Notes: generated by a model from the sequence alone, not told the origin. A DNA stretch of 64,000 nt from Cyanobacteria bacterium SZAS-4 (GCA_018266255.1 JAFEAT010000010.1:124001-188000), one strand, 5' to 3'. Positions 53,811 to 62,841 are shown, counted from the first letter of the stretch. Program-made: numbers and translations.

Positions 53811-55124
53811 CTAACGTCTCCAGATGTCTCCGCCTAATCCTCTTAGTTTGTCTTCAAGTTTGTCATAACCGCGGTCGAGGTGGCTTAGACCTGTCACTTC
53901 GGTTACGCCGTCGGCTGCCAAACCGGAGACGATCAAAGCTGCTGCTGCTCGCAAATCTGACGATTTGACTTCAGCACCCATCAACTTCGGCACGCCTTTG
54001 ATCACAGCTGAGTTGCCTGTAAGAACAATGTCTGCTCCCATTCTGCGAAGTTCGCCAACTTGCATGAAGCGATTTTCGTAAATGGTTTCAGTAATGATTG
54101 AAGTTCCTTCAGCGGCCGCCAACACTGACATGAGCGGTGCTTGCAAGTCGGTCGGGAAACCTGGATAAGGAACGGTAGTGACGTCTGTTGCGCGCATACG
54201 AGTTGCGGCTTTCACCTTGATTGTATCTGGTGCAAAGATCGAAATTTCTGCTCCCATCTCTGAACACTTATTGATCACTGAATATAAATGATGCGGATTG
54301 ACACCATCTATAGTGATATCACCGCCGGTCGCCATAACTGCAAACATGAAAGTTCCGGCTTCGCATCTGTCTGGAATCGTGTCTACGACTGCGCCGTGCA
54401 AATCGCTTTGCTTAACGCCGTCGATGACGATCTGATAGGTGCCGGCGCCGGAAATTTTTCCACCGATTGCGTTGACGAAATCAGCGATGTTGGAAATTTC
54501 TGGGTCTTGAGCAGCATTCTCGATGATGGTTTGTCCTTCAGCAAGCACTGCAGCAAGCATGATGTTTTCGGTGGCGCCGTTGGATGGACGCTCGAGGTAG
54601 ATGCGGGTGCCGACTAGCTTTGTCGCACTGGCGTAGACGTAACCGTGATCGATTCCGACTTCAGCACCGAGCTGCTTGAGACCACGTTCGTGCAAGTCGA
54701 TGCGACGTTCGCCGATGGCGCAGCCGCCTGGTAGAGAAACTTTAGCCTGATGAAAACGAGCCAGTAGTGGACCTAGAACCACAAACGAAGCGCGTAACTG
54801 GCTGACCAATTCATATGGTGCTTCGTAGTCATTGACGTGTGTGGCGTCGATTCTGACTTCGCCTTCGCCGACGTCAACTGTTGCTCCGAGGTGTCTGATG
54901 ATGTTTGCCATCATGTGCACGTCAGTCAAGTTCGGCACGTTTTTCAAAACGGTGACGCCTTCGACGAGCAGCGCTGCTGCCATCATTTTCAACACGGCGT
55001 TTTTGGCGCCATCGCAACGCACTTTACCGAAAAGCGGCTTGCCGCCTCGGATGATAATTCTCTGTTCCGCTTCAGGAGGACCTTGTTTGGCCGGTGGATC
55101 AACACGATGTGCTTGTGGATTCAT
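53811..55124 (-). CDS. murA: UDP-N-acetylglucosamine 1-carboxyvinyltransferase
   Basis: This enzyme performs the first committed step of peptidoglycan synthesis, transferring enolpyruvate from PEP to UDP-GlcNAc. CDGAKNAVLK near the N-terminus carries the conserved Lys and Asn. PGGCAIGERRIDLH has the active-site Cys (the position bound by fosfomycin), and PYPGFPTDLQAPLMSVLAAA and RAAAALIVSGLAADGVTEV match the family. ATG 55124 gives 437 residues. The frame is open to 55316, but the extra 64 residues are not MurA-like. Confidence 0.94.
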   Translation of the reverse strand: MNPQAHRVDPPAKQGPPEAEQRIIIRGGKPLFGKVRCDGAKNAVLKMMAAALLVEGVTVLKNVPNLTDVHMMANIIRHLGATVDVGEGEVRIDATHVNDYEAPYELVSQLRASFVVLGPLLARFHQAKVSLPGGCAIGERRIDLHERGLKQLGAEVGIDHGYVYASATKLVGTRIYLERPSNGATENIMLAAVLAEGQTIIENAAQDPEISNIADFVNAIGGKISGAGTYQIVIDGVKQSDLHGAVVDTIPDRCEAGTFMFAVMATGGDITIDGVNPHHLYSVINKCSEMGAEISIFAPDTIKVKAATRMRATDVTTVPYPGFPTDLQAPLMSVLAAAEGTSIITETIYENRFMQVGELRRMGADIVLTGNSAVIKGVPKLMGAEVKSSDLRAAAALIVSGLAADGVTEVTGLSHLDRGYDKLEDKLRGLGGDIWRR

Positions 55125-55524
55125 TGATGATTGCCGTTCTAGGAAGGAGCTGGATGTTTTCACTGGCCTATGATCTTGTTGCGCTTTGCTCCGTGCGCGC
55201 ACTGATCCCCGAACCTCGCGTACACCAATCAAGCATGTGGCAGTTACTTGTATTGTGTTCGGAAGAATAGCTTCCGAATATCCGTGTAGCGACTTAGTAA
55301 CAACAAGGAATTTCATGAATGGGCGAATATTTTGCCCCTCTTCTTTAGATTACACCGGAGAAGTAAACATCGTGTTAAGTAGGCTAAAGTATTGATTTAA
55401 CAGCATCATCGCTTGTAGTGAGCATTGGCTGTCAGTATTGGTAAAATCAGGACAGAGACTTGATCAAATGCTCATGTAAAACTGTGGTAAAGTCTTGATT
55501 CTCACAGGAAAAGTATTACCGATC

Positions 55525-55896
55525 GTGTCAATTTCTATGCGTAAGCGATATCTTTTTGTTTTGGCTGGATCCCTGATGGTGAGCGGCTGCGCGATGACAG
55601 AAGAAATGCGCCGCATCAATGAAACTAATCAAGCAGAACATGTTCGTGAAGCAGGGCGAAGCACCAACTTGACTGGCGAGCAGCTATTTATCAGAAGTTG
55701 CAATACGTGCCATCCAGGCGGCAGTAAGGGCTTTGGACCGACCCTGGAAAATATGGGAAAAGACTTTCCCACCGATGCAAGTTTGAGAGCATTTTTGCGC
55801 AAGGGAAAAGGCACCATGCCTGCTCAAACGAAGGATACGATCAACGACGCTGAGCTGACAGAGCTGATCACATATCTACGCAACATGACTTTCTAG
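55525..55896 (+). CDS. c-type cytochrome lipoprotein
   Basis: A short signal (MRKRYLFVLAGSLMVSGC) ends in lipobox VSGC, and the mature protein has one heme site CNTCH and a Met ligand in GTMPAQT. It is a small mono-heme cytochrome c of ~100 residues, anchored in a membrane and facing the periplasm. GTG 55525 is chosen (AGGAAAAG upstream). ATG 55537 is the alternative. It is not adjacent to oxidase or cytochrome-maturation genes. Confidence 0.85.
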   Translation: MSISMRKRYLFVLAGSLMVSGCAMTEEMRRINETNQAEHVREAGRSTNLTGEQLFIRSCNTCHPGGSKGFGPTLENMGKDFPTDASLRAFLRKGKGTMPAQTKDTINDAELTELITYLRNMTF

Positions 55897-55913
55897 TGCA
55901 TCGAATATGGTGC

Positions 55914-56489
55914 CTAGTTCATCAGTAACCCTAAGATCCAAATTACGACGACGAGAAACACCATTCCCATAATGATGCGCGAGACGATGGTGGGACTCGT
56001 CATGATCACTGGCTGCACTGGGCTATGTCTGACGAACGCAGGAATGATGCGATCTCGGTCGGCTAAATATATCGATGTGATAAACATCGGCCAAACGCGC
56101 TTGCTGTCTGGTTTGCTCTTATATAAAAGGACTACGAGTTCGCGACTTAAGTATGCTTTGGTGATTTGATCCCAGTTCACGGTTTTACGTTGCGGCCAAT
56201 ATGGACCGCGATACTTGATACCGTGTCCGCTCAGCTGCAAGCTCGATGGACTGAGATAGGGGCGCAGCCCGACAAGAATGGAGACGGCCGAAATCGTGAT
56301 GAAGAAGCCTTCTACGTTGATCAGCAACTTCCAATTGTGGGCGAGAATGAGTGGTTCCCAGCAGTATTTTGTTAGCCCTAGATAAGCGGAAGCGAGAATG
56401 AAACACATCGCTAATTCTGTCGGATCGCGTGCTTCGACAAAGTTGTCTTGAGGGTCGCCTTCTTGATTTTGTTTTTCGGGTTGCATCAA
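55914..56489 (-). CDS. Membrane protein with PH-like segment
   Basis: The protein has 191 residues. Two helices (AMCFILASAYLGLTKYCWEP, LLINVEGFFITISAVSILVG), a soluble strand-rich middle (SLQLSGHGIKYRGPYWPQRK, VNWDQITKAYLSRELVVLLY) resembling a bacterial PH domain, and a final helix (IIMGMVFLVVVIWILGLLM) are visible. The family assignment is tentative. It sits 144 nt downstream of the HerA-like gene, on the same strand. Confidence 0.65.
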   Translation of the reverse strand: MMQPEKQNQEGDPQDNFVEARDPTELAMCFILASAYLGLTKYCWEPLILAHNWKLLINVEGFFITISAVSILVGLRPYLSPSSLQLSGHGIKYRGPYWPQRKTVNWDQITKAYLSRELVVLLYKSKPDSKRVWPMFITSIYLADRDRIIPAFVRHSPVQPVIMTSPTIVSRIIMGMVFLVVVIWILGLLMN

Positions 56490-56633
56490 ATGCCCGTATG
56501 TCTGCGACCGTCCTCAGAAGGCTAGATTAGCTCAAAGAGATTAGCCCTGGCAAGTGTGTAAATCGTGCAACTTTGCTGCGTAGATTACCCTAGGGTAAAC
56601 CCTGAGAGTAAATGCCCAAATTGGAGCTTTTGG

Positions 56634-58295
56634 TCAGGCGCCGAAAACTTCCTCAGCAGCCTGTGCCCCGCGCTCTTGACGAGCTCTCGGGTCGCCATTG
56701 TCGGCTGCTTCGCTGCGAGGGGCGATTGCCTTATAGAAGTCGGTGTCGAACGGTCTCGTTCTGACGACAACAGGCATCGGCACCGCATATCCAAGCACCA
56801 GAGCCTGTTGCTTCGGGTCGAGCTGCGCTAAGACAGTGCGCAGGGTTTGACTGCCTGAGACACCTGTGAACACAGCATCGATATCTTTATCGTCATTCAG
56901 TAGAGCGGTTACGCGTGTACCGATTTGGCTGAGAATTTCTGGGTCGATTCCGCTTGGACGCTGGTCGACGATAAGCAGAGTGACAAAATATTTGCGCATC
57001 TCTCTGGCGATGATGCCGAAAATTGTCTGACGCGCCACAGATGGTGCCAAAAATTTGTGCGCTTCTTCGATTACGATAGTGAGCTTGCGCGGCGCTGGAA
57101 CGTTGTCTGGGTCAGCTTGATGTAGCTCCGAGCGCTTGACGTACTCAGCGTGCAGGCGACGTGTGATGATGTTGGTTGCCAACATATAAGAGAGCAAATT
57201 ATTTTGTCTGCCGAATTCGAGCACTATGTGACGACCTGCCTGGATGTATCTAAGGATGTCATCTATGTAGTTGTGGGTGCAGCGCGGACGCAAATATGAC
57301 GTCTTCTGTATGACTGTGTTCAAGCGCCTCTGCAGTGTTTTGATAGCGGTCGGATGCCCTTTGTAATCGTTGCAAAATTGCTCGATCTCCTCGCCGGACA
57401 TATCCATCAGAGTTGAGATCCAATCTTGCCCGAACTTTTCTTTGATGATGTAGGCGTTTTCCAGCGTCGCTTCCGAAAGTGCGAGTTCTGATTTGAGTAG
57501 CTCGAGGTCTTCGATTTCGATCTGGTTATATCCTATATAAAGTTCGTGCGTGTCTGGAATTCCCCGAGCTTTGGATGACTCGGTATCAAGACTGAAAACG
57601 GCCACCTGGGGTCCAAACAGTTGTTTCAGCCCCTTCACACGCGGCGCAGATTTGTTCTCAGACATCGCCTGCCAGCCGTATTCGTTGTGCATGTCGAACA
57701 CCAGCACCGAAGCGACGTCCTTACTGATTAGTCCGCACAAGAAAATACGAGTGAGAAACGATTTGCCGGTTCCCGATTTTCCGAATATTCCGTTTGAACG
57801 TTCAACGAATCTACCCAGGTCAACGCAAACTGGAGTTTCCATGTTCAGTGGACGTCCGATATTAAAGTGCAGGTCGTTTGGCTGATCGCTCTCTTTCCCG
57901 AAAACGAGGGCAAAATCGGCGCTTGTGGCTTCGTTGACGTGTGAAAAGTGACTGGGAATTGTTTTTACCGGTCGCAGCTCTGCACTGTCAGCGGTGGCAC
58001 CAGTTTCTAGCATCAACATCGGTTGCACTTTGACGGTGCCGAAAGTAGACACGCCAGAGAGAACAGAGAGAAGAAAGTCATCAGACTGAGGAGGGTTTGT
58101 CAGTATCGTCGGATTGCTCGCCGATAAACTGACATCAGTCAACATGCTGAAGAAGCGAGAACTCTTGCCTTCTACAACGACGAAACGGCCGACTCTTAAA
58201 TCCTCGACAGAGTGCGACAAATCTAGCCGCATCTCAAGACCAGATGAGAGCGAGCCCTGAGTAATAATGCCCAAATAGTTGGGGCCTTTTTTCAC
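56634..58295 (-). CDS. HerA-family ATPase (DUF87)
   Basis: The protein has 553 residues. An N-terminal HAS-barrel-like region (GIITQGSLSSGLEMRLDLSH) precedes the RecA/FtsK-type ATPase with P-loop GIFGKSGTGKSFLTR, a Walker B with catalytic Glu pair (TIVIEEAHKF), and sensor and arginine-finger regions (VDQRPSGIDPEILSQIGTRV). In archaea HerA pairs with the nuclease NurA in end resection. Bacterial HerA proteins also occur in defence modules. No nuclease gene is adjacent here. GTG 58295 follows the upstream stop by 7 nt. Confidence 0.85.
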   Translation of the reverse strand: MKKGPNYLGIITQGSLSSGLEMRLDLSHSVEDLRVGRFVVVEGKSSRFFSMLTDVSLSASNPTILTNPPQSDDFLLSVLSGVSTFGTVKVQPMLMLETGATADSAELRPVKTIPSHFSHVNEATSADFALVFGKESDQPNDLHFNIGRPLNMETPVCVDLGRFVERSNGIFGKSGTGKSFLTRIFLCGLISKDVASVLVFDMHNEYGWQAMSENKSAPRVKGLKQLFGPQVAVFSLDTESSKARGIPDTHELYIGYNQIEIEDLELLKSELALSEATLENAYIIKEKFGQDWISTLMDMSGEEIEQFCNDYKGHPTAIKTLQRRLNTVIQKTSYLRPRCTHNYIDDILRYIQAGRHIVLEFGRQNNLLSYMLATNIITRRLHAEYVKRSELHQADPDNVPAPRKLTIVIEEAHKFLAPSVARQTIFGIIAREMRKYFVTLLIVDQRPSGIDPEILSQIGTRVTALLNDDKDIDAVFTGVSGSQTLRTVLAQLDPKQQALVLGYAVPMPVVVRTRPFDTDFYKAIAPRSEAADNGDPRARQERGAQAAEEVFGA

Positions 58296-58302
58296 CGATC
58301 AG

Positions 58303-58575
58303 CTAACCAATTTGGAAGCCAATTGCCTGGGCGAACAGATTAATTGCTTCGTCTCTTTGCTTCGCGTCATAAGTTTCTCTGCGCACCACATCTGATTCAT
58401 CGTTGCCGCGATATTCAGTGATGGTGTATGTGAGCGGCTCATGCAGGCTTCTTTCTAAGCGGAGCAGATTGCCAGTGGTGGTGGTGGCGCCCACTAATCC
58501 CCAGATTCCTTCTAGAGAATTTGAGATGTCATCAATGGTGTGGGGCCACTGGGCTCTAGTTGAAGTTACTGTCAT
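58303..58575 (-). CDS. Small protein upstream of HerA (90 aa)
   Basis: ATG 58575 has a GAGGAG ribosome binding site. The peptide is soluble and mixed alpha/beta (RAQWPHTIDDISNSLEGIWG, TYTITEYRGNDESDVVRRET). It ends 7 nt before the HerA-like start and is surely co-transcribed, possibly coupled. No nuclease motif is visible. The family is unknown. Confidence 0.6.
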   Translation of the reverse strand: MTVTSTRAQWPHTIDDISNSLEGIWGLVGATTTTGNLLRLERSLHEPLTYTITEYRGNDESDVVRRETYDAKQRDEAINLFAQAIGFQIG

Positions 58576-58688
58576 GAGCGTACTCCTCGAGAACTAGCAA
58601 ACGTTGTGCTCACGGGATGCAATCGAGGAAAGTAACCTCGTTTAGATAAGCAGTCCGCGGATGGTTTCCTTGGATACGAAAAAAAATT

Positions 58689-58770
58689 TGTCCGGAGAGG
58701 GACTTGAACCCTCATTGGTTGCCCAACACGCCCCTCAAACGTGCGCGTCTACCAGTTCCGCCATCCGGAC
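58689..58770 (-). tRNA. tRNA-Leu (GAG)
   Basis: This is a class II tRNA on the minus strand. The acceptor stem pairs GTCCGGA with TCCGGAC. The D-arm is GCGGAACTGGTAGACGC. The anticodon stem is CACGT/GCGTG with loop TTGAGGG (anticodon GAG). A long variable arm and T-arm GAGGG-TTCAAGT-CCCTC follow, with discriminator A. The 3' CCA is not encoded, unlike the tRNA-Pro in this window. Confidence 0.95.
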
Positions 58771-59129
58771 TCAATCGCCTGTGAAGCTCGGCGTTCTGAC
58801 CACTATTGTAATTTGAATAGTGGTAACTTTGCCTAGCTCAAATCGTTCAACAGACAAAACGTTGGAATAGTTTATGCCATGTTGCTCGAAGCATCAATAG
58901 CCTGTGTTGCGGAACATTCACCTCGGAATGGGCGTCCAGTACTGTATCTACGTCTTTTGGGGTAGCTTTGCGATAAGCGTCAGCCTTCCAAGAGCCGCTC
59001 GACACAGCTATTTCCGAAGTTTTACAAACGAAAAATTTATCTATCGCACAAATAAAAGCCGGGAATTCGGGCATAAGTTAAGATGGGATGGAGTGGTCAT
59101 TTCGAAGCCTGGGGGCATTCAGCGGTAAC
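58771..59129. other. Region without a convincing gene
   Basis: A perfect inverted repeat ACCACTATT-N8-AATAGTGGT (58799-58824) is the only structure, just upstream of tRNA-Leu on the minus strand. It could be an operator or a weak terminator. A 75-codon minus-strand frame (58847-59074) without ribosome binding site is probably not real. The plus-strand DUF151 gene start lies at the right edge. Confidence 0.4.
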
Positions 59130-59648
59130 ATGTCGATGATTGAAATGTTCGTAGCCGGAATTGCGTTAGATGCCCGAAACGGACACCCCATCGTCGTTTT
59201 AAATGACAGCACCAAACGCCGAGCATTGCCAATATGGATTGGAATGGCTGAGGCAAACGCCATTACAAGGGCGCTTGACAATGTGAAGCCCGAGCGACCG
59301 ATGACGCATGACCTGTTGCTCAGTGTCATTACGCAGCTTGGCTACAAGGTTAAGCAAGTCGAAATTAATGAACTGGCAGCCAACACTTACTTTGCAACTA
59401 TTTTGCTTTTGGTAGACGATCCTGACCACAAATTGGATACCACCAAATCGATCGATGCCCGTCCTTCTGACGCCATCGGTCTTGCTTTGCGTGCCAAGTG
59501 TGCGATCTTTGTTTCCGCTCAGGTTGTGGCTGATGGCACTATTCCTGCCGATTTCGAAAAAGACGAAGCCGAGGCGCAGGAATTCAAAAAGTTCATCGAA
59601 GGCTTGAAAGCTTCTGATTTCAAAAAGGGCGGTGGGCCGTCAGAGTAA
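59130..59648 (+). CDS. Bifunctional nuclease family protein (DUF151)
   Basis: From ATG 59130 the protein (MSMIEMFVAGIALDARNGHP) matches the DUF151 pattern: PIVVLNDSTKRRALPIWIGM, ANAITRALDNVKPERPMTHD, and SIDARPSDAIGLALRAKCAI. The C-terminus is acidic to Lys/Gly-rich. The family is named for a plant protein with reported nuclease activity. Its bacterial role is not settled. The frame is open to 59088, but the upstream residues are unlike the family. Confidence 0.88.
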   Translation: MSMIEMFVAGIALDARNGHPIVVLNDSTKRRALPIWIGMAEANAITRALDNVKPERPMTHDLLLSVITQLGYKVKQVEINELAANTYFATILLLVDDPDHKLDTTKSIDARPSDAIGLALRAKCAIFVSAQVVADGTIPADFEKDEAEAQEFKKFIEGLKASDFKKGGGPSE

Positions 59649-60011
59649 TCAGGAAGATTTCTTTCGCTCAAGAGCTTTAGTGAGAGCTGCTTCCAGAGTC
59701 GCAACTTTTGCCTCGAGCAATTTGACGTTGTCTGACGCTACTTCTTTCGCCAGCTTCTGATCTTGCACATCCCACTGCTGCAATTTTTTTTCGCTGCGCA
59801 CTTCCACAAGTTTTGTTTGCCACACTGCTACGCTCGCGACGAGCCCGGCTATCCATGCGCCTATTAGAGTCGCACCAAGCGAAAGTGGTGCGGCTCCGCC
59901 AAAGAGCGTAAATGGAATCGTTTGGAAGTTCTGCACAGCCAGCGCAATTACTGCGATACCGAGGATGGCTGCGGTAGAGAGAACGACGTAATAAAAGGAT
60001 TTTGTGCGCAT
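59649..60011 (-). CDS. LapA-like membrane protein
   Basis: The 120-residue protein has two hydrophobic helices (STAAILGIAVIALAVQN, SLGATLIGAWIAGLVASVAV) with QNFQTIPFTLFG between, the pattern of the LapA/DUF1049 family linked to lipopolysaccharide assembly in proteobacteria. A C-terminal coiled coil (LEAKVATLEAALTKALE) follows. It is the last gene of a minus-strand run with rluD-type and lspA genes. It converges with the DUF151 gene, and the two stops adjoin. Confidence 0.75.
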   Translation of the reverse strand: MRTKSFYYVVLSTAAILGIAVIALAVQNFQTIPFTLFGGAAPLSLGATLIGAWIAGLVASVAVWQTKLVEVRSEKKLQQWDVQDQKLAKEVASDNVKLLEAKVATLEAALTKALERKKSS

Positions 60012-60042
60012 AAATTATCCGAGTAGTCTTTGCAGTAATCTG

Positions 60043-60999
60043 CTAACTCATTTTGAGATGCGTAAGGAGTGTTTGAAAATCCTCAGGTAGAGGCGCCTCA
60101 AATTCTAACAGCATGCCTGTGGTCGGGTGAGTGAAACTCAGTTGAGCTGCGTGCAAGGCGTGACCTTTCAATCCCAATTTCTGGCGCGCAGCTTCGTTTC
60201 CGCTTGATTTCGGATTGTATAGCAAATCGCCAGCGACTGGATGACCCAGGCTGCTCATGTGAACCCTAATTTGATGTGTGCGACCAGTTTCGAGCATGAC
60301 TTTGACCAGGGTAAATTTGGCAAAGCGTTCTATGACTTTGAATCTACTAATTGCTTTTCGCCCTTCAGAAACTACCGCCATCTGTTTGCGTTTAGTTGGA
60401 TGACGCCCGATTGGTTTGTCGATGGTGCCAAGATCTGGCTTCATTACTCCATCTACGAGAGCGATGTAATTTCGACGAGCAGTTTTGGCTTTGATCTGTT
60501 CGGCCAAGCTGCGGTGTGCCAGATCGTTTTTAGCAATTACCAGCAGTCCTGACGTGTCTTTGTCTAACCGATGGACTATGCCGGGCCGCACGGTGCCTGA
60601 GATTCCAGAGAGGCTGTCGCGCATGTGAAAAAGCAGTGCGTTTACAAGTGTGCCCGAATCGATTCCCGCACCTGGATGCGTAACCAACCCTGCTGGTTTG
60701 TTGATTACCGCCAGATGTTCGTCTTGGAAAACAATTTCGAGGGGAATATTTTCTGGTTGCAAATCGAGCTCTACAGGCTCCTGTAGCTCGATTGTGACTA
60801 GTTCGCCGCCGTGCAATTTCAGGCTTGCTTTGGCTGGCTGATTGTTGACTAGAATGTCTTCGTCTTCAATCAATTTTTGTATACGTGACCGACTGAGGTC
60901 TTTCACCGCACGACTGAGAAATAGATCGAGCCGAACGCCGCCAGCTTCTTCTGCCTCGTCGTCGACAATTAGCCTGATCAGCCCATCATCCATGGTCAT
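60043..60999 (-). CDS. rluD: RluD-type ribosomal pseudouridine synthase
   Basis: The protein has 318 residues. An N-terminal S4 RNA-binding domain (DLFLSRAVKDLSRSRIQKLI) is followed by the synthase domain with catalytic Asp in HRLDKDTSGLLVIAK (about 142-156) and GRTHQIRVHMSSLGHPVAGD. It should modify U1911/1915/1917-type sites in 23S rRNA if truly RluD. RluC or another paralogue is possible. The ATG at 60999 overlaps the lspA stop by 14 nt, so the genes are coupled. Confidence 0.9.
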   Translation of the reverse strand: MTMDDGLIRLIVDDEAEEAGGVRLDLFLSRAVKDLSRSRIQKLIEDEDILVNNQPAKASLKLHGGELVTIELQEPVELDLQPENIPLEIVFQDEHLAVINKPAGLVTHPGAGIDSGTLVNALLFHMRDSLSGISGTVRPGIVHRLDKDTSGLLVIAKNDLAHRSLAEQIKAKTARRNYIALVDGVMKPDLGTIDKPIGRHPTKRKQMAVVSEGRKAISRFKVIERFAKFTLVKVMLETGRTHQIRVHMSSLGHPVAGDLLYNPKSSGNEAARQKLGLKGHALHAAQLSFTHPTTGMLLEFEAPLPEDFQTLLTHLKMS

Positions 61000-61531
61000 G
61001 TTGGGCAGTGCTCTCTTGTTGAACGGGTGTTTCTTCGCCCTCTTTAGTGCGGGCCGATTTCTCCGACATCATCGCGACCAGGATTAGACCGATGCCGATA
61101 TCGATAAAAACATCGGCGCAGTTGAAGACTGGAAAATTGATGAATGTGAACTCAATGAAGTCGGTCACTTGCCCCTGGCTGAAGCGGTCGAGCAGGTTGC
61201 CGCAGGCGCCACCGAACAAAAATCCCAGACCGACACGCTCTACGTTTGATACCAGAGTTGACTCGCGCTTGAGCATCCAAGCCACCAAAGATAGTGTCAC
61301 CACGCTTGCCAGTGCTGTCATCAGATAGCTGTTGCCAGCCCCCAGACTAAATGCGGCACCGGTGTTGTGGGTGAGGTAAAACCTGATTGCGCCGGGAATG
61401 AATGGATATGGATCTCCGGTAATCAACTGATTCCGTGCCCATTCCTTACTGGTTGAGTCGGCGAGCAGGCACAGCGTAGCTACCAGTGGAATGATCCACT
61501 TGGGCGAACGGTGCTTTGCTTCCGAGTCCAT
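60986..61531 (-). CDS. lspA: Lipoprotein signal peptidase (signal peptidase II)
   Basis: This membrane aspartyl protease cuts lipoprotein signal peptides before the lipidated Cys. Four helices are visible. The two catalytic Asp regions are GGACGNLLDR (D115) and FNCADVFID (D140), and HNTGAAFSLG is the conserved third motif. The 181 residues suit the family. The lipoboxes in this window (kdsC-neighbour, TPR lipoprotein, cytochrome) are its likely substrates. It lies 3 nt after the NTF2-like gene. Confidence 0.95.
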   Translation of the reverse strand: MDSEAKHRSPKWIIPLVATLCLLADSTSKEWARNQLITGDPYPFIPGAIRFYLTHNTGAAFSLGAGNSYLMTALASVVTLSLVAWMLKRESTLVSNVERVGLGFLFGGACGNLLDRFSQGQVTDFIEFTFINFPVFNCADVFIDIGIGLILVAMMSEKSARTKEGEETPVQQESTAQHDHG

Positions 61532-61534
61532 GCC

Positions 61535-62758
61535 TTATTTGGCTGAATCAGAATCACTGGGCTTTTCGTCTTCTTTGACCGGTGTCAAATGATCGACTGG
61601 AGTTTTTGGTTTTCCAGTCTGTTCATTGAGCTGATCTTTCGAAGGCAAGGCATCGTGCAAGATTGTCTTTGATGCAGGTTCTTTGATGCTCTTTTCGACC
61701 GACTCACTGCCTTGCTTGATTTTCTCGACCGATTCTTTTTTCATCAAGCTGCCGTGAGGCGTGGTCGTCTTCTCTATTTTTTCAGTAGTTTTATCTACCG
61801 ATTTTTCAGCGGTGATGATTTTGTCGAACTTGTCTTCACTGCTTGGCACAACGTTCAGACGCCGGGTCAGGAAAGTGATGCCCATGAGATTGTTGCGGTT
61901 GGAGTTTGTTATACCAATTGTCGCCATCAACAACTCATTGCGGTTGTTAGTGTTGGCCGGCATGATTCTCTCGAGCACTGTTCCATCTAGCGGTCGCCAT
62001 GCGTCGGCTGGTTGCGGCTGCGGATACTCCAGGGGCTGGCTTGTGATCGAGCCCACTGCGGTCAATCCGGTGGGCAGATTCAATTCCAACTTCGCGGAAT
62101 ACTGTCTGCCCGATTTGACTTGCTCCGGGGCGGAGAATGACGCGTTTAAAGTCTTTGCCAATCCGAAAGCGACTCGCACTTTCTCGTAGTCGATTCGATC
62201 GCCAATGATCTTCCAGTTGGTGCCAAATTTTTTGATGTAGAGCTGACCTTCAGAAATAGAATTGAGATCGCCCTTGGTGTTGATTCCAGGCATCTCTTTA
62301 GCCGTGCTGCCGACTGCCATATCTCTTGATTCGACCGTGGCGAAATTTCCTTCGATACGAATCGATTTCGTTTTAGATGATGATTTGGCATCTGGATATG
62401 TTTTCCAGAAATCTTCTGTCAGTTTCGATACCGCTTTCTTGTCTAACCCATCGTTATTGATGTAATCGTCGGCGTAATAGCTCATCACGCTATCGAGATT
62501 GTGAGCATTCCACTGAGTTTCGATGTTGGTCAACAGCTCTTCGATTTCTTTGCGCTCTGCCTCATGCTCTTTGTTATCTGGATCTAGCGTGAAGTCGTTC
62601 GAGTTCGCAGCTGCACCAGGGGTGGTGACTACGGTCGAAGTTTCAATTGCTTGAGAAGGAAGTGCGCAAAATGACGCCAGCAAAATCGATGCAACCACAT
62701 GTGGTGCAGCTTGTTTTCGTTTTCTCGGACTCGTCCGCATCTTCTCTCTCCAATTCAT
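61535..62758 (-). CDS. Exported protein with SnoaL/NTF2-like domain
   Basis: ATG 62758 is chosen (ATG 62740 and an upstream TTG at 62803 are in frame). A signal peptide (AAPHVVASILLASFCALPSQ) leads to an NTF2-like domain (EELLTNIETQWNAHNLDSVM, YYADDYINNDGLDKKAVSKL, GNFATVESRDMAV). A second domain is strand-rich (GRQYSAKLELNLPTGLTAVG), then a Lys/Glu-rich disordered tail (EKSVDKTTEKIEKTTTPHG). Substrate or partner unknown. It starts the lspA operon. Confidence 0.78.
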   Translation of the reverse strand: MNWREKMRTSPRKRKQAAPHVVASILLASFCALPSQAIETSTVVTTPGAAANSNDFTLDPDNKEHEAERKEIEELLTNIETQWNAHNLDSVMSYYADDYINNDGLDKKAVSKLTEDFWKTYPDAKSSSKTKSIRIEGNFATVESRDMAVGSTAKEMPGINTKGDLNSISEGQLYIKKFGTNWKIIGDRIDYEKVRVAFGLAKTLNASFSAPEQVKSGRQYSAKLELNLPTGLTAVGSITSQPLEYPQPQPADAWRPLDGTVLERIMPANTNNRNELLMATIGITNSNRNNLMGITFLTRRLNVVPSSEDKFDKIITAEKSVDKTTEKIEKTTTPHGSLMKKESVEKIKQGSESVEKSIKEPASKTILHDALPSKDQLNEQTGKPKTPVDHLTPVKEDEKPSDSDSAK

Positions 62759-62782
62759 GCTCTTTGGTCTACGTCGACCTGA

Positions 62783-62832
62783 GCGCAGCAAGATCCCAAG
62801 CACACATTATACAGGCTGGGACCTTGCTGCGC
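62783..62832. other. 16-bp inverted repeat with TATAAT in the loop
   Basis: GCGCAGCAAG pairs with CTTGCTGCGC and TCCCA with TGGGA (15 bp plus one position that is G-U on the minus strand), around an 18-nt loop containing TATAAT on the minus strand. It starts 10 nt after the mdh stop. There is no T-run. It may terminate mdh, carry the promoter of the lspA operon, or both. Confidence 0.75.
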
Positions 62833-62841
62833 GTCTTGCTC

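Noticed and set aside
58847..59074. 75-codon minus-strand frame
   Set aside because: No ribosome binding site and no recognisable domain. It lies in a region more likely to be regulatory.
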